Below, piece after piece: positions 7,813 through 16,912 of a stretch of 64,000 nucleotides of DNA. Both the position numbers and the translations under genes were made by a program. Below the pieces are notes generated by a model. That model did no database searches. It had not been told where the DNA came from and saw only the letters and a list, made by a program, of their open reading frames with translations. Location: contig OW818699.1 of NCBI GenBank assembly GCA_942493385.1, forward strand, positions 2,232,001 to 2,296,000, read 5' to 3'. The first letter of the stretch is position 1, and each line of letters starts with the position of its first letter. This DNA is from UBA8389 sp942493385. GTDB lineage: Bacteria > Bacteroidota > Bacteroidia > Bacteroidales > UBA1402.

Positions 7813-9903
7813 ATGAAAAATTGGGTCCTCTTTTTGCTAGTAATTAGTTTGTGCACTGCAGTTGAAGCACAAACCACCAAAACGGTACAAGTTTCCAAAG
7901 CCGGTACGCTGAGCAGCCTAATCAGCGATACAGAGGCCGCCACCTTGTTATCACTGACCGTTACCGGAACCATCGATTCCAGAGACATCGCAAGTATTCG
8001 CGATCGATTTCGAATGCTAAACATCTTAGATTTAGCAGGTACTCAAATAAGTGCTTATTCGGGTACGGATGGTACGAATACCGGCATCAGCACCCAGTAC
8101 CCTGCTAACGAGATGCCCATGTATGCTTTTTACAATCCCTTCAGGCAAACTTACTTGGCTACATTGACGACCTTAAAATTCCCTTCGAGTTTGGTTTCCA
8201 TCGGCAGTCTCGCATGTTATTTCTGCTGGAATTTGTCTGGCCAGTTGTCCATCCCTTCTACCGTAAAAAATATTGCCGACTATGCGTTTTATGGATGCTA
8301 TTCTCTGACTGCATTTTCGGTATCTGGCTCTAATACCCGTTATTCGGCAACAAACGGCATATTGTTCAACAAAAATCAAGATACACTTTTTGCATTTCCC
8401 AATGCCAAAGCAATCACCTATACCATCCCATCCACCGTCAAGCACATCTACAAATCGGCCTTCGAGAACGCATACGCCCTAACAGGACTGGTCATTCCAA
8501 CTTCCGTTCTATCCATTGGTGACTATGGTTTCTGCAATTGTTCCGGAATTACGGGGAACTTGACGTTGCCAGAATCCATACGTCAATTGGGTGACGGTGC
8601 CTTCCAAGGTTGTTACAACTTGACAGGAACCATCTCCATACCTTCCACTTTAAAGGATTTGGGCTCCTATTGTTTTTTTGAATGCAACAACGTTCAATCG
8701 TACAGTGTCAGCCCTAACAATACAAACTATGCATCCAGTAATGGATTGCTATACAGTAAGTTGTTAGATACTTTGTACATTTGTCCGGCTAAGAAAGCGG
8801 GTTCATTCACCATCCCTTCCACCGTACGTTTGATAGGAAGCCATGCCTTCTACAACTGTTCCCTGCTTACTGGAAATCTTCAAATCCCAGCAGGAGTCGA
8901 TTATATAGGCTACTATGCCTTTTATGGTTGTAAAAACCTAGCATCTTTTTCGGTCGAAACTGGTAATGCCTATTTTGCATCGGACAATGGCGCACTCTAC
9001 AGTATCAACAAAGACAGACTTTTAGCTTGCCCCGCACTAAAGTCCGGTACCTTTGTTTTGCCAGAAAGCCTGCTCTATATCGATCCGAGTGCCTTTAGCT
9101 ATTGTACCCAATTAACCGGTTACTTGCATTTGCCAGCCTCCCTGGAGTATTTGGGCGAATATGCCTTTTACGGATGTACTGCCTTAACAGGATTCACTGC
9201 CGCAGCCACCAGTAAGTACTATTCGGCACGCGAGGGCTTGTTGTACAATAAATCGCAGGATACCCTTTATATCTGCCCCTTGAGCAAAACAGGACCCTTG
9301 ACATTTCCCTCTGGGCTCCGCAGTTTGGGGAAAGCGTCCTTAGATGCATGTGTTGGCCTTACCTCGGTTGTCTTACCAACTTCATTGACAGAAATCGGCG
9401 ATTATGCCTTTGAGTACTGCTCTGGTTTGCAAAGCATTGAAATTCCTTCCTCCGTGACAAAACTGGGCAAGAGCATTTTTTACAATTGTACCGGACTCAA
9501 GGAATTTGCAATCGGATTGAACCAACCACCGCTTATCGACTATTATTTTCTGGAAGGAATTGTCAAATCGACCTGTACCTTGGTCGTACCGCCCACCACC
9601 ACAACTGTCTATGCCAATGCTCCCTATTGGCGGGCTTTTACCCAGCTGAGTGAACGATCGTTCACGGCAATTCAAAAAGCAACCAGCAAAAATACCTTTA
9701 AAACCTACCAACAGAACAATGACTGGATAGTTGATGGATTACAACCTGGAAACCAACTTGAAGTCATCAGCCTGGATGGTCGAGTCGTATTTCGACGTAT
9801 GGTTACGGAAGAACTCTTGAAACTACCCCTTCCCGGCGATGGAATTTACCTGATACGCTCTGGAAACCAGGCGGAAAAAGTGCTCCAAAGAAGGTTCCGC
9901 TGA
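7813..9903 (+). CDS. BspA-like leucine-rich-repeat protein with T9SS sorting domain
   Basis: 696 residues counted from the ATG at 7813 (an in-frame TTG lies two codons earlier). Signal peptide MKNWVLFLLVISLCTAVEAQ. About fifteen LRR_5 units of the type FTIPSTVxxIGxxAFYNC, interrupted five times by a block of the form YxSxNGLLYxKxxDTLYICP, which gives the protein a higher-order period of about 90-100 residues. The last 70 residues (LEVISLDGRVVFRRM ... DGIYLIRSG) match a type A T9SS C-terminal signal, so the protein should be exported and anchored at the cell surface. BspA-like repeats often bind host or matrix proteins. It may be part of the same regulon as the next genes. Confidence 0.88.
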   Translation: MKNWVLFLLVISLCTAVEAQTTKTVQVSKAGTLSSLISDTEAATLLSLTVTGTIDSRDIASIRDRFRMLNILDLAGTQISAYSGTDGTNTGISTQYPANEMPMYAFYNPFRQTYLATLTTLKFPSSLVSIGSLACYFCWNLSGQLSIPSTVKNIADYAFYGCYSLTAFSVSGSNTRYSATNGILFNKNQDTLFAFPNAKAITYTIPSTVKHIYKSAFENAYALTGLVIPTSVLSIGDYGFCNCSGITGNLTLPESIRQLGDGAFQGCYNLTGTISIPSTLKDLGSYCFFECNNVQSYSVSPNNTNYASSNGLLYSKLLDTLYICPAKKAGSFTIPSTVRLIGSHAFYNCSLLTGNLQIPAGVDYIGYYAFYGCKNLASFSVETGNAYFASDNGALYSINKDRLLACPALKSGTFVLPESLLYIDPSAFSYCTQLTGYLHLPASLEYLGEYAFYGCTALTGFTAAATSKYYSAREGLLYNKSQDTLYICPLSKTGPLTFPSGLRSLGKASLDACVGLTSVVLPTSLTEIGDYAFEYCSGLQSIEIPSSVTKLGKSIFYNCTGLKEFAIGLNQPPLIDYYFLEGIVKSTCTLVVPPTTTTVYANAPYWRAFTQLSERSFTAIQKATSKNTFKTYQQNNDWIVDGLQPGNQLEVISLDGRVVFRRMVTEELLKLPLPGDGIYLIRSGNQAEKVLQRRFR

Positions 9904-9916
9904 AATATCGACCCTG

Positions 9917-9960
9917 TTCACTGAAACTATAAAAAACGCCCACAAGAATACGGTAATTTG
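9917..9960 (+). promoter_or_regulatory. Shared dyad plus -7-like box, copy 2
   Basis: TTCACTGAAAC at 9917-9927, then 26 bases, then TAATTTG (9954-9960). It matches copy 1 (7747) in sequence, spacing to the -7-like box and distance to the start codon (53 versus 55 bases). It probably drives the seven-gene run 9981-18719. Confidence 0.5.
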
Positions 9961-9980
9961 GTCCTGAAATACAAAACACC

Positions 9981-10220
9981 ATGAAGATCAGAAAGAATAT
10001 TGCAACCAGCGAAGAAGGATTCATTTTCAATCCTACTACAGGAGATTCTTTTTCTGCCAACAACATCGGAACAGAAATTGTCTTGTTGCTCAAGCAGGAA
10101 AAGAACGTTCAAGAAATTGTAAAAGAGATGTCCAGCAAATACGACGTCGAACCCAGTTTGTTTGAACGCGATTTGGACGAGTTCATGACCGTTCTCAAAG
10201 AATTCAATATTTTGGATTAA
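9981..10220 (+). CDS. PqqD-like peptide-recognition mini-protein
   Basis: 79 residues with the PqqD/RRE pattern: N-terminal beta strands KIRKNIATSEEGFIFNP, a DSFSANNIGTEIVLLL helix-turn segment, then IVKEMSSKYDVEP and DLDEFMTVLKEFNIL. Stand-alone proteins of this fold (winged helix) bind leader peptides of ribosomally made natural products and hand them to a modifying enzyme. There is no PqqA, PqqC or radical-SAM PqqE nearby, so PQQ synthesis is not indicated. It is the first gene of a tight run, 17 bases before an ATP-grasp ligase. No phosphopantetheine serine motif is seen, so it is not an acyl carrier protein. Confidence 0.8.
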   Translation: MKIRKNIATSEEGFIFNPTTGDSFSANNIGTEIVLLLKQEKNVQEIVKEMSSKYDVEPSLFERDLDEFMTVLKEFNILD

Positions 10221-10237
10221 TCCCACGGAAGAACCCC

Positions 10238-11278
10238 ATGAAAAAAATAGTTATCGGAATAACAGCCCTCAATGCCATCGACAGTCCAGGTCCAGGTGTA
10301 GCCGTGATCAGAGCCATTCGCGACAGTAAAGACTTTGACGTTCGCATCATCGGCTTGGCCTATGAAGCAATGGAACCAGGTCTTTACATGCACGATCTGG
10401 TCGATAAAACCTATCAGATTCCTTATCCCTCCGGTGGAACAGAACCATTGTTGTCAAGGCTGGAATACATTCAAGACCAGGAACACATGGACTTGATCAT
10501 TCCGAATTTTGATGCCGAACTGTTTAATTTCATACGCCTCCAAGACAAATTGAAAGCCTTGGGCATCCGAACTTTTCTGCCCGATATGGAGCAGTTCGAA
10601 GCCAGAGATAAAATGAAGTTGGCCGAATTCGGCAAGAAAAACGATTTCTATGTACCTGAAGACCTGTATGTTCATGAATTCAGGGAATTGAAAAAAATGG
10701 AATCGGAATTCAAATACCCCATCGTTGTCAAAGGGAAGTTCTACGATGCCATCATTGCCAATTCCTTCGATCAAGTTGAAAAGGCATTTCAGAAGATACA
10801 GGCAAAATGGGGCATGCCCATCATTCTTCAAGAATTCATCAAGGGAACCGAAATCAATATTGCAGCCTTGGGTGACGGCGAAGGAAACACCATCAGCGTC
10901 ATCCCGATGCGGAAATTGTACATAACGGACAAAGGAAAAGCTTGGGCAGGCGTCACCTTGGAAGACGACATGCTACTCGACCTGGCTCGAAAGTTTGTGA
11001 AGGCTACCCATTGGAGAGGTGGCTGTGAATTGGAAGTGATGCTGACCAACAGTGGGAAACCTTACATCATGGAGGTGAACCCGCGTTTTCCAGCATGGAT
11101 TTATCTGACTGCTGCAGCAGGTCAGAATCAACCAGCATCCTTGGTCAAAATGGCCCTGGGTGAGAAAATGAAACCCTTTGAGACCTACGAAGTAGGAAAA
11201 ATCTTCATTCGTTATGCATGGGATTTGATTACAGACATCAAGGAGTTTCAGCAGATATCAGGAAACGGCGAATTATAA
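10238..11278 (+). CDS. ATP-grasp carboxylate-amine ligase-like protein
   Basis: 346 residues. N-terminal Rossmann-like pre-ATP-grasp domain (KIVIGITALNAIDSPGPGVAVIRA), central ATP-grasp with YPIVVKGKFYDA (phosphate-binding lysine), ILQEFIKGTEINIAALG, and the metal site GGCELEVMLTNSGKPYIMEVNPRFPAW with the E...EVN pair. The family uses ATP to make an acyl-phosphate and join it to an amine or thiol. The substrate cannot be read from the sequence. Placement between a PqqD-like protein and a decarboxylase suggests it loads an amino acid or a carboxylate onto a peptide or small molecule. Confidence 0.87.
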   Translation: MKKIVIGITALNAIDSPGPGVAVIRAIRDSKDFDVRIIGLAYEAMEPGLYMHDLVDKTYQIPYPSGGTEPLLSRLEYIQDQEHMDLIIPNFDAELFNFIRLQDKLKALGIRTFLPDMEQFEARDKMKLAEFGKKNDFYVPEDLYVHEFRELKKMESEFKYPIVVKGKFYDAIIANSFDQVEKAFQKIQAKWGMPIILQEFIKGTEINIAALGDGEGNTISVIPMRKLYITDKGKAWAGVTLEDDMLLDLARKFVKATHWRGGCELEVMLTNSGKPYIMEVNPRFPAWIYLTAAAGQNQPASLVKMALGEKMKPFETYEVGKIFIRYAWDLITDIKEFQQISGNGEL

Positions 11279-11295
11279 TCAATCAACTTAAAAAA

Positions 11296-13326
11296 ATGAA
11301 AACAGCTACTACTTTCAAATCGATTAAACGGGCAGTCACCATCGGTCTGTTTACGATAATTTCGTTGTTGGGCGCAACAGTACAAGCCCAATTCTATCAA
11401 TTCGATGCCATTCGAAGTGGTCATTGGAACGATCCTACCGTTTGGCGCAACCAAAAAGTACCAGGAACCACCTGCACTGGCGTGAATATTCGCATTTCGG
11501 AAGGTGTTACCGTAACGATGGACTCAAGCCTCACGCTTTGCGGTGACACATTGAAAGGTAATTCATTCATGCTTAACGGCAAATTGGTAGGAGATAGTGC
11601 CTGCCTTACTTTCAAGCACTTGAATCTATTCGGCAGCGGAATCTTAAATGCCGACAGCATAGTGGTATGCGATCGTTCCAATTTGTCTTTGACAGGCAGT
11701 ATTACTTGTGAACGCCTGATAAACCGCTGTGATACCTTGTTTATCCGAACAGGGAATTTGAACATCAATAGGGGGCTTTGTCTTGAAAATGGCATTCTGA
11801 CATCCACCAGATTCGGAAGAATCCATTTTTCGGACAGTTGTATCGTCGAAAATGCCGGTGGACAATGGGTCAATGATGGATGTACCTGGAGTGACTCAAC
11901 CCGTCTTCATCTGAACATCACCTCCTGCCGTGATTCTCTAAAAACCATTCCTGGAGCACATTGGGGCGATGTTACCATCAATCTGAACAATTGCGACGAC
12001 AGTCTACACCTTGCCAATGATTTCACTTGCACTGGCTCACTCAACCTTCGCAGAGGCGTTTTGAAACTGAATAGGCATCAGTTGAACCTGAATGGCAACT
12101 TTTTGGGCGATTCTGGACGAATTCAATGTGACTCCCTTTCAAGAATCGTCCTTAACGGAACGGAACCCGAATACAGAATTCGTTTTGCAGAAGGCCGCCA
12201 ATACCTAGGAAAATTGATTTCCAGACTCCATTGCAAGACCATTCTGGAAGGGGATGTGGTCATCACCGACTCCCTCGAACTTCAAAACGGTATTTTGGAT
12301 ATTTCAACTGCATCCGTCAATGTTCAAGGTTCGTTCAATATGCAAAATTCGTTTTTGGAAGGTGGTCGAAACAGCACCTTTACCTACCGTGGAACGACCA
12401 AACGCGATACCATTCGCTTTGCAGCCGGTAAAGAATATTTGGGATCAATTCGTGTGGAAAAATCCAACTTCCCGTTGGTTGTAGCCTCCAATCTACGAGT
12501 TGCCGATTCCATTTGTCTGGACAATGGCAAACTACAAATTCGCGACGGTATTCTCAGCATGGACAAAACCTGCGTGCTAAAAGGCTTCAATCCTCAAAGT
12601 TATATCATTACTGGTGACAGTGGTTCTTTGCAACGTTGCCTATCAGGTAATGGCCAAGAGTTGGAATTCCCCATCGGCACTGTCGAACACTATGCTCCAG
12701 CACGCATCAGTCAAGTACAGGGTGCTTTAACAAACGAATACCGTGTGAACATAGCCAACGATGTGTTGAGCAACGGATTAACCGGTGTCAGCATGACGCA
12801 AAGCCGTCCCATGGTCAAAAATACCTGGCATGTGGAATGTACTTCGGACACCTTCAAGCTGAACCTGAAACTCAACTGGACAAAAGCAATGGAAACACCA
12901 GGATTCAATCGTTCCAACTGTTTTATCAGCCATTTTGAAAACCACCGTTGGGATTCCACCAAAACCTGTGCTGTCGATTCCAGCAATGCAAACCAGTACG
13001 TCATCTGTAGGGAGGGCATCGAAACGCTGAGTCCGTTTACCATCATGAACGCCAGCATGCCCACCAGTATCTTACTGTCCCAGACACCGGCTTCAGTTCA
13101 GATATATCCGAATCCAGCTGCCGAATTTATTAATGTAACCACTTCACTAACAGGCGTCAATAAATTAATCATCATCGATGCCATGGGAAGAACCCAAGGT
13201 GAATACATTTTGAACGGTGACAATGCGATGCTGAACATCGGTGCTTTACCAGCTGGCTTGTACCTCTACAGACTCACCAACAAAGGCAAGGTTGTCGCTA
13301 CAGGCAAACTGGCCATCAAAGAATAA
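11296..13326 (+). CDS. Exported beta-helix protein with T9SS sorting domain
   Basis: 676 residues counted from ATG 11296, which begins MKTATTFKSIKRAVTIGLF and has a signal peptide ending VQA. After SGHWNDPTVWRNQKVPG, an opening common in Bacteroidota parallel beta-helix proteins, come many short repeats of the LxLNGxLxGDS type that suggest a right-handed beta-helix, with numerous cysteines in the first 250 residues. The C-terminus (VQIYPNPAAEFINV, IDAMGRTQGEY, LPAGLYLYRL, GKLAIKE) is a clear type A T9SS signal. It lies 17 bases after the ATP-grasp gene and could be a surface partner, a scaffold or even the modified substrate of the run; which one is unknown. Confidence 0.87.
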   Translation: MKTATTFKSIKRAVTIGLFTIISLLGATVQAQFYQFDAIRSGHWNDPTVWRNQKVPGTTCTGVNIRISEGVTVTMDSSLTLCGDTLKGNSFMLNGKLVGDSACLTFKHLNLFGSGILNADSIVVCDRSNLSLTGSITCERLINRCDTLFIRTGNLNINRGLCLENGILTSTRFGRIHFSDSCIVENAGGQWVNDGCTWSDSTRLHLNITSCRDSLKTIPGAHWGDVTINLNNCDDSLHLANDFTCTGSLNLRRGVLKLNRHQLNLNGNFLGDSGRIQCDSLSRIVLNGTEPEYRIRFAEGRQYLGKLISRLHCKTILEGDVVITDSLELQNGILDISTASVNVQGSFNMQNSFLEGGRNSTFTYRGTTKRDTIRFAAGKEYLGSIRVEKSNFPLVVASNLRVADSICLDNGKLQIRDGILSMDKTCVLKGFNPQSYIITGDSGSLQRCLSGNGQELEFPIGTVEHYAPARISQVQGALTNEYRVNIANDVLSNGLTGVSMTQSRPMVKNTWHVECTSDTFKLNLKLNWTKAMETPGFNRSNCFISHFENHRWDSTKTCAVDSSNANQYVICREGIETLSPFTIMNASMPTSILLSQTPASVQIYPNPAAEFINVTTSLTGVNKLIIIDAMGRTQGEYILNGDNAMLNIGALPAGLYLYRLTNKGKVVATGKLAIKE

Positions 13327-13343
13327 TCCACTCCAATCAACCT

Positions 13344-13375
13344 CTGCGTTCAGGGCCCCAAAACCCTGGGCGCAG
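13344..13375 (+). other. Stem-loop between two genes of the run
   Basis: CTGCG-TT-CAGGG / CCCTG-GG-CGCAG around a short loop gives a strong ten-pair hairpin with one internal loop. No run of T follows, so it is more likely an mRNA-stability or processing element inside the operon than a full terminator. Confidence 0.5.
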
Positions 13376-13395
13376 ATACCAAAAAAACGATCAAT

Positions 13396-14736
13396 ATGGA
13401 ACGATACGAACGGCCGACCATCCGCAAGATGAATACGGGTTTGATGAATAAATTCGGTACAAAAACAGAAAATGAACCGGTTACGCACATCGAAAGTGTT
13501 TCCGTCTCGAAACTGCTCAGCCAGTACGGCTCCCCCTTGTTCGTCCTTTCCGAAAAACAGATTCGCAGAAACATCAGCAATGCGTCCAGAATCTTCAAAA
13601 CGCGGTATCCGAATGTTCAATTTGCCTGGTCCTACAAGACCAATTACCTAAATGCCGTTTGCAAGATTTTTCATTCTGAAGGTTCTTGGGCTGAAGTTGT
13701 CTCCGGATTTGAATACGACAAAGCCGTGAACAACGGTGTGCCGGGAAACAAAATCATTTTCAATGGCCCAGACAAGACGGATGAACAGCTCGTTACGGCA
13801 GCCAGAAACAACTCGCTCATTCACATTGACCATTACGATGAACTGTATACACTGATGCGTCTGAGCGAAGAGCATCAGCTCAATCCTCAGGTAGCTATTC
13901 GAATCAACATGGATACAGGCATCTATCCGAAGTGGGATCGTTTTGGCTTCAATTTTGAAAATGGACAGGCTTGGAATGCCATCACCCGAATCCTTCACTC
14001 GGATCGACTGCAATTGGTTGGATTGCATTGCCACATCGGCACCTTCATGTTGACTACCAGTGCCTATCAAATAGCTGCCCGCAATTTGTGTGAGTTGGCT
14101 TGGACCATCAAAGAACGATTCGGGCACATGGTAAAATACTTGGACCTGGGAGGCGGTTTCCCGTCAACGAATACGTTGAAAGGTGCCTATCTGCCTGGTA
14201 CGGATACTGTTCCATCCATCGACCAATACGCCGATGCCATCACCGATGTCATTCTAGGCTACGGTTTCAAACCAGAAGAAATGCCTCAACTCATCTTGGA
14301 AACTGGACGAGCATTGGTGGACGATGCAGGCTATCTGTTGGGCACCGTCTTGGCGTCCAAACGTTTGTCCGACGGGCGCAGAGCCACTGTTCTAGATTTC
14401 GGCCTCAATTCGTTGTTTACATCCCTATGGTACGATCATAAAATCAGTCCGGTCAAATCTTCCGGGAGTCAAACGGAGGAAATGGTACTTTATGGACCCT
14501 TGTGCATGAACATCGATGTGGTGCGTGAAAGTGTGGTTATGCCACTGCTCGAAAAGGGAGATCAGGTAGTTGTTCATAAAGTAGGGGCCTACAACATGAC
14601 ACAATGGATGCAATTTATTACCTTGAGGCCCAATATCGTATTGATCGATCAAAACAACGACGTTCATTTGATACGAAAGGCCGAAACCAGAGAGTATATA
14701 GAAATGATGGAGCATGTACCGGAACACCTCAATTAA
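13396..14736 (+). CDS. Fold-type III PLP-dependent amino-acid decarboxylase
   Basis: 446 residues. Alanine-racemase barrel followed by a beta domain, as in diaminopimelate, ornithine and arginine decarboxylases. PLP lysine Lys81 in FAWSYKTNYL, HCHIGT at 211-216, glycine loop LGGGFPS near 251, ETGRALVDDAG at 302, active-site cysteine region YGPLCMNIDV with Cys370, and Tyr399 in GAYN. It is longer than carboxynorspermidine decarboxylase and lacks its N-terminal pattern. BtrK-like members of this fold decarboxylate an amino acid that an ATP-grasp ligase has attached to a carrier; the ATP-grasp gene two places upstream makes that logic attractive here. The substrate is unknown. An alternative start is Met12. 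Confidence 0.88.
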   Translation: MERYERPTIRKMNTGLMNKFGTKTENEPVTHIESVSVSKLLSQYGSPLFVLSEKQIRRNISNASRIFKTRYPNVQFAWSYKTNYLNAVCKIFHSEGSWAEVVSGFEYDKAVNNGVPGNKIIFNGPDKTDEQLVTAARNNSLIHIDHYDELYTLMRLSEEHQLNPQVAIRINMDTGIYPKWDRFGFNFENGQAWNAITRILHSDRLQLVGLHCHIGTFMLTTSAYQIAARNLCELAWTIKERFGHMVKYLDLGGGFPSTNTLKGAYLPGTDTVPSIDQYADAITDVILGYGFKPEEMPQLILETGRALVDDAGYLLGTVLASKRLSDGRRATVLDFGLNSLFTSLWYDHKISPVKSSGSQTEEMVLYGPLCMNIDVVRESVVMPLLEKGDQVVVHKVGAYNMTQWMQFITLRPNIVLIDQNNDVHLIRKAETREYIEMMEHVPEHLN

Positions 14737-16912
14737 CCCTGTCCTAAAAGAAACCTTGCTGCCCGCTGTCTTGAACAGCTACTCAGTGGTTTTCTTCCTG
14801 AACAACAAACTGTTGGCGGTTGTTCTGCTGCTGGCTTCCTTCCTGAATGTTTGGGCAGGCTTGAGCGGATTGCTGGCCGTCCTGTTAAGTGTGACACTTT
14901 CGTACTGGATGGGGCTTGACAAGCTGCAGCTTAAAACTGGGGTGTTGACGTTCAACGCCTTGTTGACAGGCATCGGTTTGGGTACCTTTTTTCTGCCTGG
15001 CCCCACGTATTTTGTGCTGCTTGCCTTGGCTGCCTTCTTATCGCTGATGCTTTCGTCAACTTTGGGCGGCTGGTTGTTAAAAAATGGACTACCCTTTTTA
15101 AGTTTGCCATTTATTGTGACGTTTTGGATTGTGGCATTTTCAGCCGATGCATTTAAGGAGCTTGGATTGTCCCATCATGATTTCTTTTGGGTAAAAGCCT
15201 CTGCCGAACAGGAAGTTACAGTCTTATCCGACCTTTATAAAAACATTGGCTCACTCCATTTTCCACAACTGTTGGACATCTACCTGCGTTCACTCAGTTC
15301 CATCCTATTTCAAAACAATCCGCTGACAGGCGCTTTTATCGCCCTTGCATTGCTTTTTGGCTCCCGAATCCTATTTGCACTATCCTGGATCACCCTGCTG
15401 GTTGCTTGGGGTATGGCCAGCATCCTTGGAGCCGATATGGCCAATTTTACCTTTTACAACATTGGTGCCAACTACATGATGATAGCCTTTGCTGCAGCAG
15501 GATTCTTCAACATCCCATCCAAAAGCTCCATCTTGTGGGCCATTTTTCTGATCATGGTCACTTCGCTCATCTTGATATTCCTTTCAAAGCTGCTGCTTTT
15601 GGTTCAACTGCCCATGTTTTCACTGCCGTTTGCACTGGTTACCATCGTGGCAGTGAATCTCCTGAGCATGCGAAGCAAATCCAAGTCGCTCATTCAAACC
15701 TACTTGCAGCTTTATTCACCCGAAAACAACCTCTATACCTTCCAAAACAATCAGGGCCGTTATTCCCGATTCCTGTATTATCCCTTGCACCTTCCATTCT
15801 GGGGCAATTGGACAGTGACACAGGGCTCTAACGGGGAATATACCCACGTAGGCGAGTGGAAAGATGCGCTTGATTTCATGATTCATGATCACGACGGTAA
15901 ATCCTACAAACACTTCGGCAGTATCTGCGAAGACTATTATTGCTATGGGAAACCGGTTCTGGCACCTGGCGACGGTATCGTAGAGGAAGTCGTCGATCAA
16001 ATTGATGACAATGAAATCGGAAAGATCAATACCCAGCAGAACTGGGGGAACAGCATCGTCATACGCCATCTATCAGGTGTTTATACTCAACTCTCTCACC
16101 TTAAGAAGGGGTCGGTCAAAGTGACCAAAGGCGCATTTGTAAAAAGAGGTGACATATTAGCCGCTTGCGGAAATTCAGGCCGCTCACCAGTGCCACATCT
16201 CCATTTTCAGGTACAGGCATCTCCCATGATCGGTTCAAAGACCATGGAATACCCTTTTGCATACTTCAACAAACTGCACGATGAACAGTCTGAACTTCAA
16301 CAATTCACCACACCCAAACAAGACGAAACTGTATCGGACATCGTTCCAAACAAGTTGTTGAAGAATGCCTTTGATTTTCAGCCAAATGCAGTCATGAACT
16401 TTCAATATACTGACAAAAGAGGGCAACAGATGACCGAAAGCTGGGAAGCCAATACCGATGCATACAACTATAAGTATCTGTATTGCAAGGAAAAAGATAC
16501 GGTAGCCTATTTTTATTGTGACAACGGAATGTTTTATTTCACCTCGTTCTATGGCTCCAAAAAATCGTTGCTGTATTATTTCTACCTTTCGGCCTATAAA
16601 GTCTATTTGGGTGAGAACGAAGCCCTCAATACCGATGAAATGTCGTTCAGCATCTTAAAAACCAATTGGTTGATCAGGGCATTCAATGATTTCGTGGCAC
16701 CGTTGTTCAAGTTGGTGAAGGTTCGGTATACGAGTCAGCGTGAAAATGCATCTGTTGCCAATGAGGTTACCATCCAGACAGGGGTCGATCTTCAATACAT
16801 GAATACTCGAAAAGCAATCAATGAAAGTCTAATAACAGTGAATAACAATGGTTTGATGAAATTCACTTACAAAATCGGTCGAAAAACCAATACTGCAAAA
16901 TGCGAATCCTAA
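14714..16912 (+). CDS. Urea-transporter domain fused to M23 peptidase-like domain
   Basis: 732 residues; the start overlaps the decarboxylase by 23 bases. Residues 1-315 hold about ten membrane segments with the urea-transporter pattern (LNNKLLAVVLLLASFLN, TGVLTFNALLTGIGLGTFF). Residues about 370-510 form an M23/LytM fold: ALDFMIHDHDG, VLAPGDGIVEEV, NSIVIRHLSGVYTQLSHL and HLHF with His495 and His497. A beta-rich tail of about 220 residues follows. M23 domains cut peptidoglycan cross-links, or act as inactive adaptors; the key histidines and aspartate look present. The channel half should sit in the inner membrane with the peptidase in the periplasm. The urea-channel fold may carry a different small polar molecule here. 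Confidence 0.88.
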   Translation: MYRNTSINPVLKETLLPAVLNSYSVVFFLNNKLLAVVLLLASFLNVWAGLSGLLAVLLSVTLSYWMGLDKLQLKTGVLTFNALLTGIGLGTFFLPGPTYFVLLALAAFLSLMLSSTLGGWLLKNGLPFLSLPFIVTFWIVAFSADAFKELGLSHHDFFWVKASAEQEVTVLSDLYKNIGSLHFPQLLDIYLRSLSSILFQNNPLTGAFIALALLFGSRILFALSWITLLVAWGMASILGADMANFTFYNIGANYMMIAFAAAGFFNIPSKSSILWAIFLIMVTSLILIFLSKLLLLVQLPMFSLPFALVTIVAVNLLSMRSKSKSLIQTYLQLYSPENNLYTFQNNQGRYSRFLYYPLHLPFWGNWTVTQGSNGEYTHVGEWKDALDFMIHDHDGKSYKHFGSICEDYYCYGKPVLAPGDGIVEEVVDQIDDNEIGKINTQQNWGNSIVIRHLSGVYTQLSHLKKGSVKVTKGAFVKRGDILAACGNSGRSPVPHLHFQVQASPMIGSKTMEYPFAYFNKLHDEQSELQQFTTPKQDETVSDIVPNKLLKNAFDFQPNAVMNFQYTDKRGQQMTESWEANTDAYNYKYLYCKEKDTVAYFYCDNGMFYFTSFYGSKKSLLYYFYLSAYKVYLGENEALNTDEMSFSILKTNWLIRAFNDFVAPLFKLVKVRYTSQRENASVANEVTIQTGVDLQYMNTRKAINESLITVNNNGLMKFTYKIGRKTNTAKCES

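Noticed and set aside
9981..10220. PQQ biosynthesis from the PqqD-like gene
   Set aside because: No PqqA peptide, PqqB/C or radical-SAM PqqE nearby; stand-alone PqqD folds are widespread in other peptide systems.
13396..14736. Carboxynorspermidine decarboxylase as partner of the gene at 1460
   Set aside because: Motifs and length fit the diaminopimelate/BtrK side of the fold, and the gene is embedded in a different run.
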